Positions 10,140-18,086 are shown, numbered from the stretch's first letter. The stretch is DNA of 25,180 bases from DASPUH01 sp035622975 (GCA_035622975.1 DASPUH010000028.1:1-25180), one strand, 5' to 3'. Translations and numbers: made by a program. Notes: generated by a model from the letters alone, not told the origin.

Positions 10140-11038
10140 GCGATGACGTCCTCGGCGAGGTAGCGCGCGAAGCTCGCCCCCGTGAGGCGCTCGAAGGCCT
10201 CCACGTAGCGGGTCCGCGTGCCGCTCACCACGTCCGCCGGCAGCTCCGGCCCGGGCGGCGTCTTGTCCCACGCCAGCGTCTCCAGGTAGTCCCGCACGTA
10301 CTGCTTGTCGAAGGACGCCTGCGCGCGGCCCGGCTCGTACGCGGCGGCATCCCAGAAGCGGCTGGAGTCGGGGGTCATGACCTCGTCGATGAGGAGCAGC
10401 TGGCCGCTCGCGCCATCGATGCCGAACTCGAACTTCGTGTCGGCCAGGATGATGCCCTTCGACTCGGCGTGGGCCGCGCCGAAGCTGTAGAGATCGCGGG
10501 CCGTGCGGCTGACCCGCTCGGTCAGCTCGGGGCCGATGAGCTCGGCCATGCGGGCCAGGCTGATGTTCTCGTCGTGGCCCTCCTCCGCCTTGGTGGAGGG
10601 CGTGAAGAGCGGCTCCGGGAGCCGGTCGCTCTCGCGCAAGCCGGCCGGCAGGGGGATGCCGCAGACGGCCCCGACACGCTGGTAGTCCTTCCAGCCGCTG
10701 CCGGAGAGGTAGCCGCGCACGATGCACTCGACCGGCAGGACCCGGGCCCGACGGCAGATCATGGAGCGGCCGCGCAGCTCGTCGGCGGCGGCGGCGAACT
10801 CGGCCGGCAGGGTCGTCACGTCCGTGCCCAGGACATGGTTGGCCACCAGCCCGGCCGTCTCGGCGAACCAGAAGCGCGACAGGCCGGTCAGGACGCGGCC
10901 CTTGTCCGGGATCGGCGTGGGCAGGACCACGTCGAACGCGCTGATGCGATCGCTGGCCACCAGCAGCAGCCGGCCGTCGTCCACGCTGTAAAGGTCGCGG
11001 ACCTTGCCGGCCCGGACGAACGATTCAGCGAGCACCAT
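10136..11038 (-). CDS. purC: SAICAR synthetase
   Basis: Ligates aspartate to CAIR. The 300-residue protein has GKVRDLYSVDDGRLLLVASDR (11-30, glycine-rich ATP region), DRISAFDVVLPTPIPDKG, PVECIVRGYLSGSGWKDY (102-119), TKAEEGHDENIS and LIDEVMTPDSSRFW, all characteristic. The length fits the longer, yeast-like PurC class rather than the 240-residue E. coli type. The ATG lies 14 nt inside the end of purB and is preceded by a good GGAGGTGA Shine-Dalgarno, the clearest in the operon interior. PurC translation may therefore be partly independent. Confidence 0.96.
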   Translation of the reverse strand: MVLAESFVRAGKVRDLYSVDDGRLLLVASDRISAFDVVLPTPIPDKGRVLTGLSRFWFAETAGLVANHVLGTDVTTLPAEFAAAADELRGRSMICRRARVLPVECIVRGYLSGSGWKDYQRVGAVCGIPLPAGLRESDRLPEPLFTPSTKAEEGHDENISLARMAELIGPELTERVSRTARDLYSFGAAHAESKGIILADTKFEFGIDGASGQLLLIDEVMTPDSSRFWDAAAYEPGRAQASFDKQYVRDYLETLAWDKTPPGPELPADVVSGTRTRYVEAFERLTGASFARYLAEDVIA

Positions 11039-12356
11039 GGGTCACCTCCGGGACGGGTTGCAGGGCCTCCAGGCGCGCCAGCACCTCGGGCACGTGGCGC
11101 AGCTGGGCGTCGTCGTCGAAGCACGCGGCGAGGGCGGCCTCGCTGAGGGCGGCGGTCACCGCCGGATCGCCAGCCAGGGACTCCGCCAACGAGCGCTCCT
11201 CGTCGGCGGCCCGCAGGGCATGCCGCTGGACGATGTCGTAGGCGGCTTCGCGGCTCAGGCCGCCCTCCTCCACGAGGGCCACCAGGACGCGACCGCTGGC
11301 GTGCAGCCCGTGGCCGCGGGCCAGGTTCTGGCGCATCCGCTCGGGCCGCACGACGAGGTCGCGCACGAGACCAGTGAAGCGCACCAGCATGTAGTCGAGC
11401 AGGCAGGTCGCATCCGGCAGGGCGACCCGTTCGACGGAGCTGTGGCTGATGTCCCGCTCGTGCCACAGGGCCTCGTCCTCGAGTCCGGCCGTGGCATAGC
11501 CGCGCAGGAGGCGGGTCAGGCCCACGAGGCGCTCCGAGAGGATGGGGTTCCGCTTGTGGGGCATCGCGCTCGAGCCCTTCTGGCCCGCGCGGAAGGGCTC
11601 CATGACCTCGCCGATCTCCGTGTGCTGCAGGTTGCGCACCTCCGTGGCGAAGCGCTCGATCGACCCACCGCAGACGGCCAGCGTGGTCAGGAAAGCGGCG
11701 TGGCGGTCCCGCGCCACGATCTGCGTGCTGACCGGCTCCGGATCCAGCCCCAGCTCGGCTAGGACCTCCGCCTCGATGGCCGGCTCGAGGTGGCTGTAGG
11801 TGCCGACGGGGCCGCTGATCTTGCCCACGGCCAGCCCGGCCGCCGCGGAGCGCAGGCGTTCTCGGTCGCGATCGAGCTCGAAGGCCCAGCCGGCGAGCTT
11901 GAGGCCGAACGTCGTCGGCTCGGCGTGGACGCCATGGGTGCGGCCCATCATCAGCGTCGAGGCATGCTCGCGGGCGCGCATGGCGACGGTCGCGACCGCC
12001 GCCTCGAAGTCGGCCAGGAGCCGCTCGCTCGCCGCCCGCAGCTGCAGCGCCAGGCCGGTATCGACGACGTCGCTGCTGGTCAGGCCCAGGTGCAGGTAGC
12101 GGCCCGCCGGTCCGACGGACTCGGCGACCTGGCTGACGAAGGCGATGACGTCGTGGTCGGTCGTGCGCTCGATCTCGGCGATGCGGGCCACGTCCACACG
12201 CGCCAGGGTCTCCATCGAGGCGAGCGCCTCGCCCGGGATGAGGCCCCGGCGGGCCTGTGCGCGCGCCACGGCCAGCTCGACCAGCAGCATCGCCTCGAAG
12301 CGCGCCTGGTCGGTCCACAGCGCGCCCATCTCGGGCAAGGTGTAGCGCGGGATCAT
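11025..12356 (-). CDS. purB: Adenylosuccinate lyase
   Basis: Acts twice, on SAICAR and on adenylosuccinate, releasing fumarate. The 443-residue enzyme belongs to the fumarase/aspartase superfamily. It shows HLGLTSSDVVDT (89-100), GRTHGVHAEPTTFG with the catalytic His (141 region), and the signature GSSAMPHKRNP (261-271) with the flexible-loop Ser. Length and motif order are those of the short B. subtilis/Thermotoga-type PurB. The ATG overlaps the purD stop (ATGA), and its own 3' end overlaps purC by 14 nt. Confidence 0.96.
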   Translation of the reverse strand: MIPRYTLPEMGALWTDQARFEAMLLVELAVARAQARRGLIPGEALASMETLARVDVARIAEIERTTDHDVIAFVSQVAESVGPAGRYLHLGLTSSDVVDTGLALQLRAASERLLADFEAAVATVAMRAREHASTLMMGRTHGVHAEPTTFGLKLAGWAFELDRDRERLRSAAAGLAVGKISGPVGTYSHLEPAIEAEVLAELGLDPEPVSTQIVARDRHAAFLTTLAVCGGSIERFATEVRNLQHTEIGEVMEPFRAGQKGSSAMPHKRNPILSERLVGLTRLLRGYATAGLEDEALWHERDISHSSVERVALPDATCLLDYMLVRFTGLVRDLVVRPERMRQNLARGHGLHASGRVLVALVEEGGLSREAAYDIVQRHALRAADEERSLAESLAGDPAVTAALSEAALAACFDDDAQLRHVPEVLARLEALQPVPEVTHGAR

Positions 12357-13690
12357 CCGCCCACCCCCGCCGACACGCGGCCGATGTCACGCCGCAGGTG
12401 GGCCCCCGCAAACGCCACGTGGCCCGCCGCCGCGTAGGCGGCATCGGCAGCCGCGGCGGGGTCGTGGCCCCGGCCCACCACGGTGAGCACGCGCCCGCCG
12501 GCGGTGCGCAGGCCGCCGGCCGCGCCGGCGACGCCCGCGGTGAAGACCAGGCCACCGGCCGCGCGAGCGTCGGCCAGCCCGCCGATGGGGTCGCCGCCCC
12601 GCGGCCGCGCCGGGTAACCGGCCGCCGCCAGGACCACCGCCGCGCAGGCCTGCGGAGCGGCCGGCAGGACCGCGCGCGGGGCGAGGCCAAGCCGGGCGGC
12701 GGCCGCCGCCAGGTGGCCGCCCGCGGCGGCCGCGAGGAGCGGCCCGAGCGGCACGGCCAGCCGCGGCAGGACCGCCTGCGCTTCCGGGTCACCCAGCCGG
12801 ACGTTGAACTCGAGGAGGCGGGGGCCGCGATCGGTGAGCATGAGTCCGGCGTAGAGCACGCCGCGGAACGGGATGCCGCGACGAGACGCCTCGGCCAGGA
12901 CGGGCGCGTGGACCGTGTCCAGGAGATCCTCGACGGCTGCCTCGTCCAGGTCCGGCAGTGGCGAATACGCACCCATGCCCCCGGTGGTGGGGCCTTCGTC
13001 GCCGTCCTCCAGCCGCTTGTGATCGCGCGCGGCAGGCAGGGCCAGCACCGCGGTCTCGTCACAGAGGGCCATGACACTGGCCTCCGGCCCGGCCAGGCGC
13101 TCTTCCACCACCACGCGCGCACCGGCCGCCCCGAAGCGATGCTCCACGAGCGCCTCGCGCAGGGCTTCGGACACGGTCGCCTCGTCATGGCAGGCCGTGA
13201 CACCCTTGCCCGCGGCGAGCCCGTCGGCCTTGACCACGACTTGCCAGTCGCGGCCGGCGGCGAACGCCAGGGCGGGGGCGACCGCCTCGAAGGCGGCCCC
13301 GGCGGCCATAACCACGCCGGCCGCGGTGGCGATATCGCGAGTGGCGGCCTTGCTCGCCTCGAGGCGTGCCCCGGCCGCACCCGGGCCCAGGGCAGTGAAG
13401 CCGGCCGCCGTGAGCGCGTCGGCGACCCCCGCCACCAGGGGGGCTTCGGGGCCGCTCACGATCAGGTCGGGCCGCAGCTCGCGGGCGAGGCGCACGACCG
13501 CCCCGACATCCGCCGCCTCGACGCCGGGCACGAGGTCCAGGCTGTCGGTCGGGGGCTCCGCCATACCCGGGTTGCCGGGCGCCACGGTGACCCGTTCGAC
13601 GCCCGGTTCGGCGGCCAGCCGCCACGCCATCGCGTGCTCCCGCGCGCCGCTGCCCAGGATCAGGATGCGCCGCGGCGTGGCGGTCGTCAT
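12353..13690 (-). CDS. purD: Phosphoribosylamine-glycine ligase (GAR synthetase)
   Basis: Second step of the pathway, an ATP-grasp enzyme of 445 residues. The N-terminal domain begins RILILGSGAREHAMAWRLA and has VAPGNPGMA. The ATP-grasp region has VVKADGLAAGKGV, DHKRLEDGDEGPTTGGMGAYSP and LEFNVRLGDPEAQ, giving the Mg/ATP ligands. The C-terminal domain is Ala/Gly-rich with the expected VLAAAGYP motif. The ATG overlaps the purA stop by 4 nt, and its end overlaps purB. Confidence 0.96.
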   Translation of the reverse strand: MTTATPRRILILGSGAREHAMAWRLAAEPGVERVTVAPGNPGMAEPPTDSLDLVPGVEAADVGAVVRLARELRPDLIVSGPEAPLVAGVADALTAAGFTALGPGAAGARLEASKAATRDIATAAGVVMAAGAAFEAVAPALAFAAGRDWQVVVKADGLAAGKGVTACHDEATVSEALREALVEHRFGAAGARVVVEERLAGPEASVMALCDETAVLALPAARDHKRLEDGDEGPTTGGMGAYSPLPDLDEAAVEDLLDTVHAPVLAEASRRGIPFRGVLYAGLMLTDRGPRLLEFNVRLGDPEAQAVLPRLAVPLGPLLAAAAGGHLAAAAARLGLAPRAVLPAAPQACAAVVLAAAGYPARPRGGDPIGGLADARAAGGLVFTAGVAGAAGGLRTAGGRVLTVVGRGHDPAAAADAAYAAAGHVAFAGAHLRRDIGRVSAGVGG

Positions 13691-14982
13691 GCAGCCACCG
13701 CCGGGCGGGAGCCGCGGGTGATCGTCTGCGTCCGTTCGGGCCCCACGCTGACCAGGGTGATCGGCGCACCCGCGCGCCGCTCCAGGGCTTCCACGAAGGC
13801 CACCGCGGCCAGCGGCAGGTCGGCCATCGAGTCCGCCGTCGACAGGTCGGCGGTCCAGCCGGGGAACGCCTCGTAGACCGGCTCCGCGCGCTCGAGCTCG
13901 GCGACGGTCAGCGGCCAGCGGTCGACCAGACGCCCATCCAGGCGGTAGCCGATCGCCATGCGGACCTCCGCGAGACCGGAGAGGATGTCGAGCTTGTTGA
14001 GCATGATCTCGCTCACCGTGTTGACCGTCACGGCATGCCGGATGGGCACCGCGTCGAACCAGCCGCAGCGCCGCGGGCGGCCCGTCGTGGTGCCGTACTC
14101 GTGGCCCCGCTGGCGCAGGTGCTCGCCGGTCGCGTCGTGGAGCTCCGTGGGGAAGGGCCCGGCCCCGACCCGGGTCACATACGCCTTCATCACGCCGACC
14201 ACGCGGTCGATCTGGCGCGGCCCGATGCCGCTGCCCGTGGAGGCGCCGCCGGCCACCGGGTTCGAGCTGGTGACGTACGGGTAGGTACCCTGGTCCAGGT
14301 CCAGCAGGGCGCCCTGGGCGCCCTCCAGGAGCACGCGCTGGCCGGCCGCGAGCGCGGCGTGCAGGAGGGCCGTGGTCTCGGTCAGGTGCGGCGCGAGCCG
14401 CTCGCCCCAGCCGGTCGCGCGGGCCACGAGCGGCTCGATCTCGAAACCCTCCTGCCCGAAGCGACCGCGCAGGATGGCATTCGCCAGCGGCACGCTGCGC
14501 TCCAGCCGCGCGCGCACCAGCGCCTCGTCCGCGAGGTCGCCCATGCGCAGCCCGACCCGCAGGGCGCGGTCGGCGTACGCCGGGCCGATGCCACGATTGG
14601 TGGTCCCCAGCTCGCCACCCGTTCGGTCACCCTCCAGGGCCGCGTCCAGGGCCAGGTGGTGCGGCAGGATCACGTGGGCGGCGTTGCTCACGCGGAGGCG
14701 GGACACGTCGACGCCCCGGGCCGTCAGGTCATCCATCTCCTCGATGAGACGGGCGGGGTTGATGACGACGCCGTTGCCGATCACGGGGGTGATGCGGGGA
14801 TCGAAGACGCCGCTCGGGACGAGGTGCAACTTGAACACCTCGTCGCCCAGGACGATGGTGTGGCCGGCGTTGTCGCCGCCCTGGTAGCGCACGACATACG
14901 ACACGCCGGCTGCCAGCAGGTCGGTCGCCTTGCCCTTGCCCTCATCGCCCCACTGGAGGCCGACGACCACCATCGCCGGCAT
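13687..14982 (-). CDS. purA: Adenylosuccinate synthetase
   Basis: GTP-dependent first step from IMP to AMP, and the first gene of the operon. The 431-residue protein contains the P-loop GDEGKGK (12-18), GGDNAGHT with His41 at the same position as the E. coli catalytic residue, GTTNRGIGPAY, the GTTTGRPRRCGWFD segment and LNKLDILSG. An alternative ATG nine bases downstream (MVVVGLQW) is equally plausible; neither has a strong Shine-Dalgarno. Upstream is a long structured leader with a terminator hairpin, so expression of the whole pathway probably depends on read-through into this gene. Confidence 0.97.
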   Translation of the reverse strand: MPAMVVVGLQWGDEGKGKATDLLAAGVSYVVRYQGGDNAGHTIVLGDEVFKLHLVPSGVFDPRITPVIGNGVVINPARLIEEMDDLTARGVDVSRLRVSNAAHVILPHHLALDAALEGDRTGGELGTTNRGIGPAYADRALRVGLRMGDLADEALVRARLERSVPLANAILRGRFGQEGFEIEPLVARATGWGERLAPHLTETTALLHAALAAGQRVLLEGAQGALLDLDQGTYPYVTSSNPVAGGASTGSGIGPRQIDRVVGVMKAYVTRVGAGPFPTELHDATGEHLRQRGHEYGTTTGRPRRCGWFDAVPIRHAVTVNTVSEIMLNKLDILSGLAEVRMAIGYRLDGRLVDRWPLTVAELERAEPVYEAFPGWTADLSTADSMADLPLAAVAFVEALERRAGAPITLVSVGPERTQTITRGSRPAVAA

Positions 14983-15018
14983 CAGGCGGGACCCCCACGA
15001 GTGGCTGGCCGCGACATG

Positions 15019-15047
15019 AAAAAGTCCCGCGGCCGCAGCCCCGGGAC
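15019..15047 (-). terminator. Intrinsic terminator in the purA leader, probable attenuator
   Basis: On the minus strand the stem GTCCCG pairs with CGGGAC. After one G-G mismatch, GGC pairs with GCC around a TGCG loop, and the stem is followed at once by five U residues (plus-strand AAAAA at 15019-15023). It lies 37 nt before the purA ATG. No other minus-strand gene precedes it, so it sits inside the 5' leader of the pur operon. That is the arrangement of attenuators and terminator-type riboswitches. Confidence 0.75.
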
Positions 15048-15200
15048 CTGGATAGACTGCCCCCTTCCTCGGCCCGCCGCGACGCGGCGACGGGACCCAC
15101 GGGCGAAGGTGCGGACGGACCTCACGGGGTCCGCGCTGCCCCTTCCTCGAGCAACGGCTCCTCCCTTGCGGGTGGCGGGCAAGCCCGCGTGGTTGGGTAA
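15048..15200 (-). promoter_or_regulatory. Structured 5' leader of the pur operon (possible riboswitch aptamer)
   Basis: The minus-strand leader contains successive hairpins. These are GCGGG-CTTG-CCCGC (15175-15188), GAGC-CGTT-GCTC (15149-15160), a GCGGAC...GTCCGC stem that competes with an inner GGACC/GGTCC stem (15111-15134), and CGCCGC-GTC-GCGGCG (15075-15089), followed by the terminator. The decamer GAGGAAGGGG occurs twice, once before the third hairpin and once before the terminator. I see no match to the ZTP (CGUGACUGGCG), T-box (GGUGGNACCGCG), purine or PRPP aptamer cores that I can recall. A regulatory RNA of unknown class is an inference. Confidence 0.45.
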
Positions 15201-15206
15201 GGCCGG

Positions 15207-15212
15207 ATGATA
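15207..15212 (-). promoter_or_regulatory. Candidate -10 box of the pur operon promoter
   Basis: TATCAT on the minus strand (one mismatch to TATAAT). It would start transcription near 15200 and give a leader of about 215 nt that includes the hairpins and terminator. No good -35 hexamer is visible 16-18 nt upstream. Confidence 0.35.
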
Positions 15213-17012
15213 GCAGGCCCGGCGGTGGCCCCTCCGGCCGCCTCGGCGACCGGCCTGGCGGGACCGGGTGCGGCGGTGCACCGCACCTTCGGGGACCCCG
15301 TCCGGTACCTTCGACCGACCGGCTGCGCGCGGGTCCGCGCCCTACGCTACGGGCACCGGGATCGACCCGTGGCCGCGTCGTATGGCGCGACCGTCATCAT
15401 CCGCGCGCCCGCTCGGGTGCGCACCGTGGTCATAGGGGAATCGTTGCTGCGACTCCTGCGCGCCGTGGGCCTGCTGGCCCCGGTCGCCGTCGCCCTGAGC
15501 CTCATCGTGCTGCCCTCGGTGCGTGACGAGGCGACCATCGCCATGAGCGACCCGCGCGCCATCGCACAACTCGTCGTGGCCGCCCTCACCGGGGCTGGCG
15601 TGATGGCACTCCTGGTGGGCCTCTTCGTCGGCGGCTGGGCCGACCGGGTGTCGCGCTCGGTCGACCGGATCGCGGCGGGGGACTACGGCGTCCGCCTGCG
15701 CGCCAGGGGGAATGGCGTGGAAGGCCGCCTGGCCCACTCCATCAACTCCATGGCCGAGCAGCTGTCGGAGAAGCACAGCGCCGCGACCGTCGACCGGCTC
15801 ACGCTGGTCGCCAATCGCCAGACCATCCTCGCCGAGCTCTTCGACGAGGTCGAGCGCACGAACCGCTACGGCCGGCCGCTGTCGGTGGCGTTCGTCGACA
15901 TCGACCACTTCAAGCAGGTCAACGACACGTACGGGCACCAGGTCGGCGACATCGTGCTGCGCGAAGTGGCGGGCACCCTGCACGAGCACATCCGGGCCAC
16001 CGACCGCATCGGACGGTACGGCGGCGAGGAGTTCATGCTGATCCTGACCGAGACGGAGATCCAGGACGCGGCCGGCCTGGCGGAGAAGCTGCGGATGATG
16101 GTCATGCGCCAGCGCATCCCCATCGAAGGCGGTCAGACGATCAGCGTCACGATCTCCATCGGCCTGGCCGGCGGCACGGGCGATGTGGTCCGTTTCGACA
16201 CCATCGTGCGCGACGCCGACGCCGCCATGTACAGCGCCAAGAGCCTTGGCCGCAACCAGTCCTACGTGTTCGCCGAGCCGGACGAGGATTCACGCATCCC
16301 GCGGGCGCCGATCAGCGCCGAGGGCCGCGCGGAGGCGACCGAGATCGGCCGGGCCGCCCGTGCCGCGGCCGAGGAATGGCTCCACAGCGCGGTCAGTCCC
16401 CTGCCCCACTACCGCGGCAAGCCATCGGACCTCATCGCCACGCTGGCCACGGCGATGGCCCGCTCGCTCGACCTGCCCGACGCGGAGGTCGACCGGATCC
16501 GGGCCGCCAGCCTGCTCCACGACGTGGGCAAGATGGCCATCCCGTCGGACATCCTGGAGAAGCCGGCGCCGCTCAACAGCCTCGAGTGGCAGAGCGTCAT
16601 GCAGCATCCCCGCTTCGGCCAGCTGATCCTGGAGCAGGCCGGCTCACTGCGCGACGCGGTGCCGATCATCCTGCATCACCACGAGCGCTTCGCCGGCCAC
16701 GGCTACCCGTACGGCCTGCGCGGCCAGGACATCCCGCTCGGCGCGCGCATCGTGTCGATCGCCGACGCGTATGACGCGATGATGCACGACCGTCCCTACA
16801 AGTCATCCATCGGCCACGACCGGGCCATCGCCGAGCTGCGCCGCTACGCCGGCAGCCAGTTCGACCCCGAGCTGGTGGACCTCTTCTGCGACCTGTACGC
16901 CGCCGGCGTCCCGGGCTGGGACTTCGTGGGCACGAGCATCCAGCCGAGCGCACTCCTGGACCTCAGCAGCGCTCGCCGCCGCCGCCGCCGCGGAGACGCC
17001 GCCGCAGGCTGA
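15207..17012 (+). CDS. Membrane GGDEF + HD-GYP cyclic-di-GMP enzyme
   Basis: Bifunctional architecture for making and degrading c-di-GMP. Residue numbers are for the longest frame (601 aa). Membrane helices lie at about 80-102 and 118-142, then a HAMP-like linker (143-190). The GGDEF domain is at 195-355 with GGEEF at 272-276 and an intact inhibitory I-site RATD (263-266) five residues before it. The HD-GYP domain is at 395-570 with HD at 438-439, HHHERFAGHGYPYGL (489-503) and DAYDAM. Both active sites look intact. The true start is uncertain: ATG 15207 overlaps the proposed pur -10. GTG 15369, GTG 15417 or TTG 15444 (preceded by AGGGGA) would place the first membrane helix at the N-terminus and seem more likely. 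It is divergent from purA; the C-terminus is an Arg-rich tail. Confidence 0.93.
   Translation: MIAGPAVAPPAASATGLAGPGAAVHRTFGDPVRYLRPTGCARVRALRYGHRDRPVAASYGATVIIRAPARVRTVVIGESLLRLLRAVGLLAPVAVALSLIVLPSVRDEATIAMSDPRAIAQLVVAALTGAGVMALLVGLFVGGWADRVSRSVDRIAAGDYGVRLRARGNGVEGRLAHSINSMAEQLSEKHSAATVDRLTLVANRQTILAELFDEVERTNRYGRPLSVAFVDIDHFKQVNDTYGHQVGDIVLREVAGTLHEHIRATDRIGRYGGEEFMLILTETEIQDAAGLAEKLRMMVMRQRIPIEGGQTISVTISIGLAGGTGDVVRFDTIVRDADAAMYSAKSLGRNQSYVFAEPDEDSRIPRAPISAEGRAEATEIGRAARAAAEEWLHSAVSPLPHYRGKPSDLIATLATAMARSLDLPDAEVDRIRAASLLHDVGKMAIPSDILEKPAPLNSLEWQSVMQHPRFGQLILEQAGSLRDAVPIILHHHERFAGHGYPYGLRGQDIPLGARIVSIADAYDAMMHDRPYKSSIGHDRAIAELRRYAGSQFDPELVDLFCDLYAAGVPGWDFVGTSIQPSALLDLSSARRRRRRGDAAAG
15343..15348 (+). 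promoter_or_regulatory. Possible -10 box for the GGDEF/HD-GYP gene
   Basis: TACGCT lies 20 nt before an in-frame GTG (15369) and 95 nt before TTG 15444. It resembles the TACGAT and TATCCT boxes found before other genes in this window. It supports a start downstream of 15207 but no -35 is clear. Confidence 0.25.
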
Positions 17013-17115
17013 GCCGCTCGCCGGACCAGCCGGTAACGACCGCCCCTCCAGCGGCAGGAGCCCCGGCGCCGGTCTCACCCGCCCGCCCGACTCGCCCGCA
17101 GCCCAGACTGGCGTC

Positions 17116-17290
17116 GTGTCCGTTCTGGACGACGCGCCGCGGGTCCCTGCCAACGATCGGGCCACGTGGCGGACGTGGCTCACAGCGGACCTCGCTCGCG
17201 CGCGGCGCATGGCTCGTGACGTGGCGACCGCACTCCGAGACCACGGGGACCGCTGAGGCGGCCGCTTCCGGCGAGCGTGCGCAGGGCTGA
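17116..17290 (+). pseudogene. Frameshifted N-terminal remnant of a YdeI/OmpD-associated-like protein
   Basis: A GTG-started frame reads DDAPRVPANDRATWRTWLTADLARAR, and then the next frame (+1) continues GAWLVTWRPHSETTG. Joined, this matches my memory of the YdeI family N-terminus, in which an R-x-x-W-R-x-W-L-x-x-x-H segment is followed by G-x-W-L-V-x-W-K/R. The shift falls in a CGCGCGCGG run near 17198-17206 (one extra base). Nothing recognisable follows and the shifted frame stops at 17290, so the rest of the usual roughly 190-residue protein is lost. It may be simple decay in the space between two convergent genes. Confidence 0.45.
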
Positions 17291-17345
17291 CATAGTGCCC
17301 CGCTGCCGTCCGGTGGGCGTGCCGACGGTCGGCGGCAGGGAGGAG

Positions 17346-17379
17346 GCGGCGGACGCGCGAGGGGAGACGCGTCCGCCGC
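17346..17379 (-). terminator. GC-rich hairpin terminator downstream of ssb
   Basis: Perfect 12-bp stem GCGGCGGACGCG / CGCGTCCGCCGC around a 10-nt loop, starting 19 nt past the ssb stop. On the minus strand it is followed by CTCCTCCCTGCC rather than a U-run. It could also stop transcripts coming from the plus strand. Confidence 0.6.
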
Positions 17380-17398
17380 TGGGAAAGGCGTGAGCGGG

Positions 17399-17884
17399 TC
17401 AGGCGATGGCGGGCTCGAGGGTCCGGTCGAGGACGTCGTCCTCGGCTGTCTCCGGCTCGTCGTCGTCCGGCTCGTCGAGCTCGTCCGGCTCGGCCGTCGA
17501 GATGGCCGCGAAGCCCAGCGCATGGGCCTGGGCCGCGAGCGCATCGGCCGCCGACTCGGCGGCGTAGTCCTTCTTGCGGCGGCCGGAGAGCATCTCCACG
17601 TGCGCCGCCACGATCTCCGTCTTCCAGTGCCGCGCCTTCTTCTCGTCCTCCCACTGGCGCGTCTGGAGGCGGCCGTCGATGGCCACCATCTGGCCCTTGC
17701 CGAGGTATTGGCCGCAGATCTCGGCCAGGCGGTCCCACGTGACGATGCTGTGGAACTCGCTGCGCTCCTCGCCGGCGCGGTAGTCGTTGGTCGCCACGGA
17801 GAATTGCGTGACGGTCTTGCCGCTGGCGAGCGTACGCAGCTCGGGGTCACGGGTCAGGCGACCCGTGATCAGGACCCGGTTCAT
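17399..17884 (-). CDS. ssb: Single-stranded DNA-binding protein (161 aa)
   Basis: OB-fold SSB: MNRVLITGRLTRDPELR at the N-terminus, FSVATNDY (28-35), FHSIVTWDRLAEICGQYLGKG (44-64) and IDGRLQTRQWEDEKKARHWKTEIVA (69-93). Protects single-stranded DNA in replication and repair. The start is set by a GGGAGGTT Shine-Dalgarno upstream of ATG 17884. The C-terminal tail is acidic (EPDELDEPDDDEPETAEDD) but ends DRTLEPAIA and lacks the canonical DDDIPF tip that recruits partner proteins. This could mean a secondary, specialised SSB or a lineage-specific tail. It stands alone rather than in the usual rpsF-ssb-rpsR cluster. Its 5' part and promoter region are duplicated 1.84 kb away. Confidence 0.93.
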   Translation of the reverse strand: MNRVLITGRLTRDPELRTLASGKTVTQFSVATNDYRAGEERSEFHSIVTWDRLAEICGQYLGKGQMVAIDGRLQTRQWEDEKKARHWKTEIVAAHVEMLSGRRKKDYAAESAADALAAQAHALGFAAISTAEPDELDEPDDDEPETAEDDVLDRTLEPAIA

Positions 17885-18015
17885 GTGCAACCTCCCGGGA
17901 GCGCCGATGGGCAGGCTCCCCACGTGGACGGCGGGACGGCGGAACGGACCGGCGGGTGGTCGGCGCGAGGGCGACGACGCGAAGCAGGCTAGCGGGCGCC
18001 GCTTATCGGTGACTT
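17696..18015. repeat. Parental copy of the ssb 5'-region direct duplication
   Basis: This 320-bp segment (ssb codons 1-63 plus 131 bp upstream, including Shine-Dalgarno and presumed promoter) recurs in the same orientation as two pieces, 18637-18678 and 19576-19856. By my own base-by-base comparison they differ at 2 of 42 and about 15 of 282 positions, with one 1-bp gap. Confidence 0.9.
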
Positions 18016-18086
18016 ACCGAACGACAGCGACGAGGTGCGAGACCGACACCGCAGATGCCGCACATCCGATGCCAGCCACCGCGCCC

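Larger units (their letters stand above)
17013..17398. other. Intergenic stretch between convergent GGDEF/HD-GYP and ssb genes
   Basis: This 386-base gap holds the YdeI-like remnant (17116-17290) and the ssb terminator (17346-17379). I see no other coding or RNA signal, and no obvious terminator for the plus-strand gene ending at 17012. Confidence 0.6.

Noticed and set aside
10888..13380. Minus-strand open frame of 830 codons across purC, purB and purD
   Set aside because: Out-of-frame shadow of three well-supported genes; composition Arg/Pro/Gly-rich.
15048..15200. ZTP riboswitch or T-box in the pur leader
   Set aside because: The expected cores (CGUGACUGGCG and GCCGCCUGG for ZTP; GGUGGNACCGCG for T-box) are not present on either strand. 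The leader is reported as unclassified instead.
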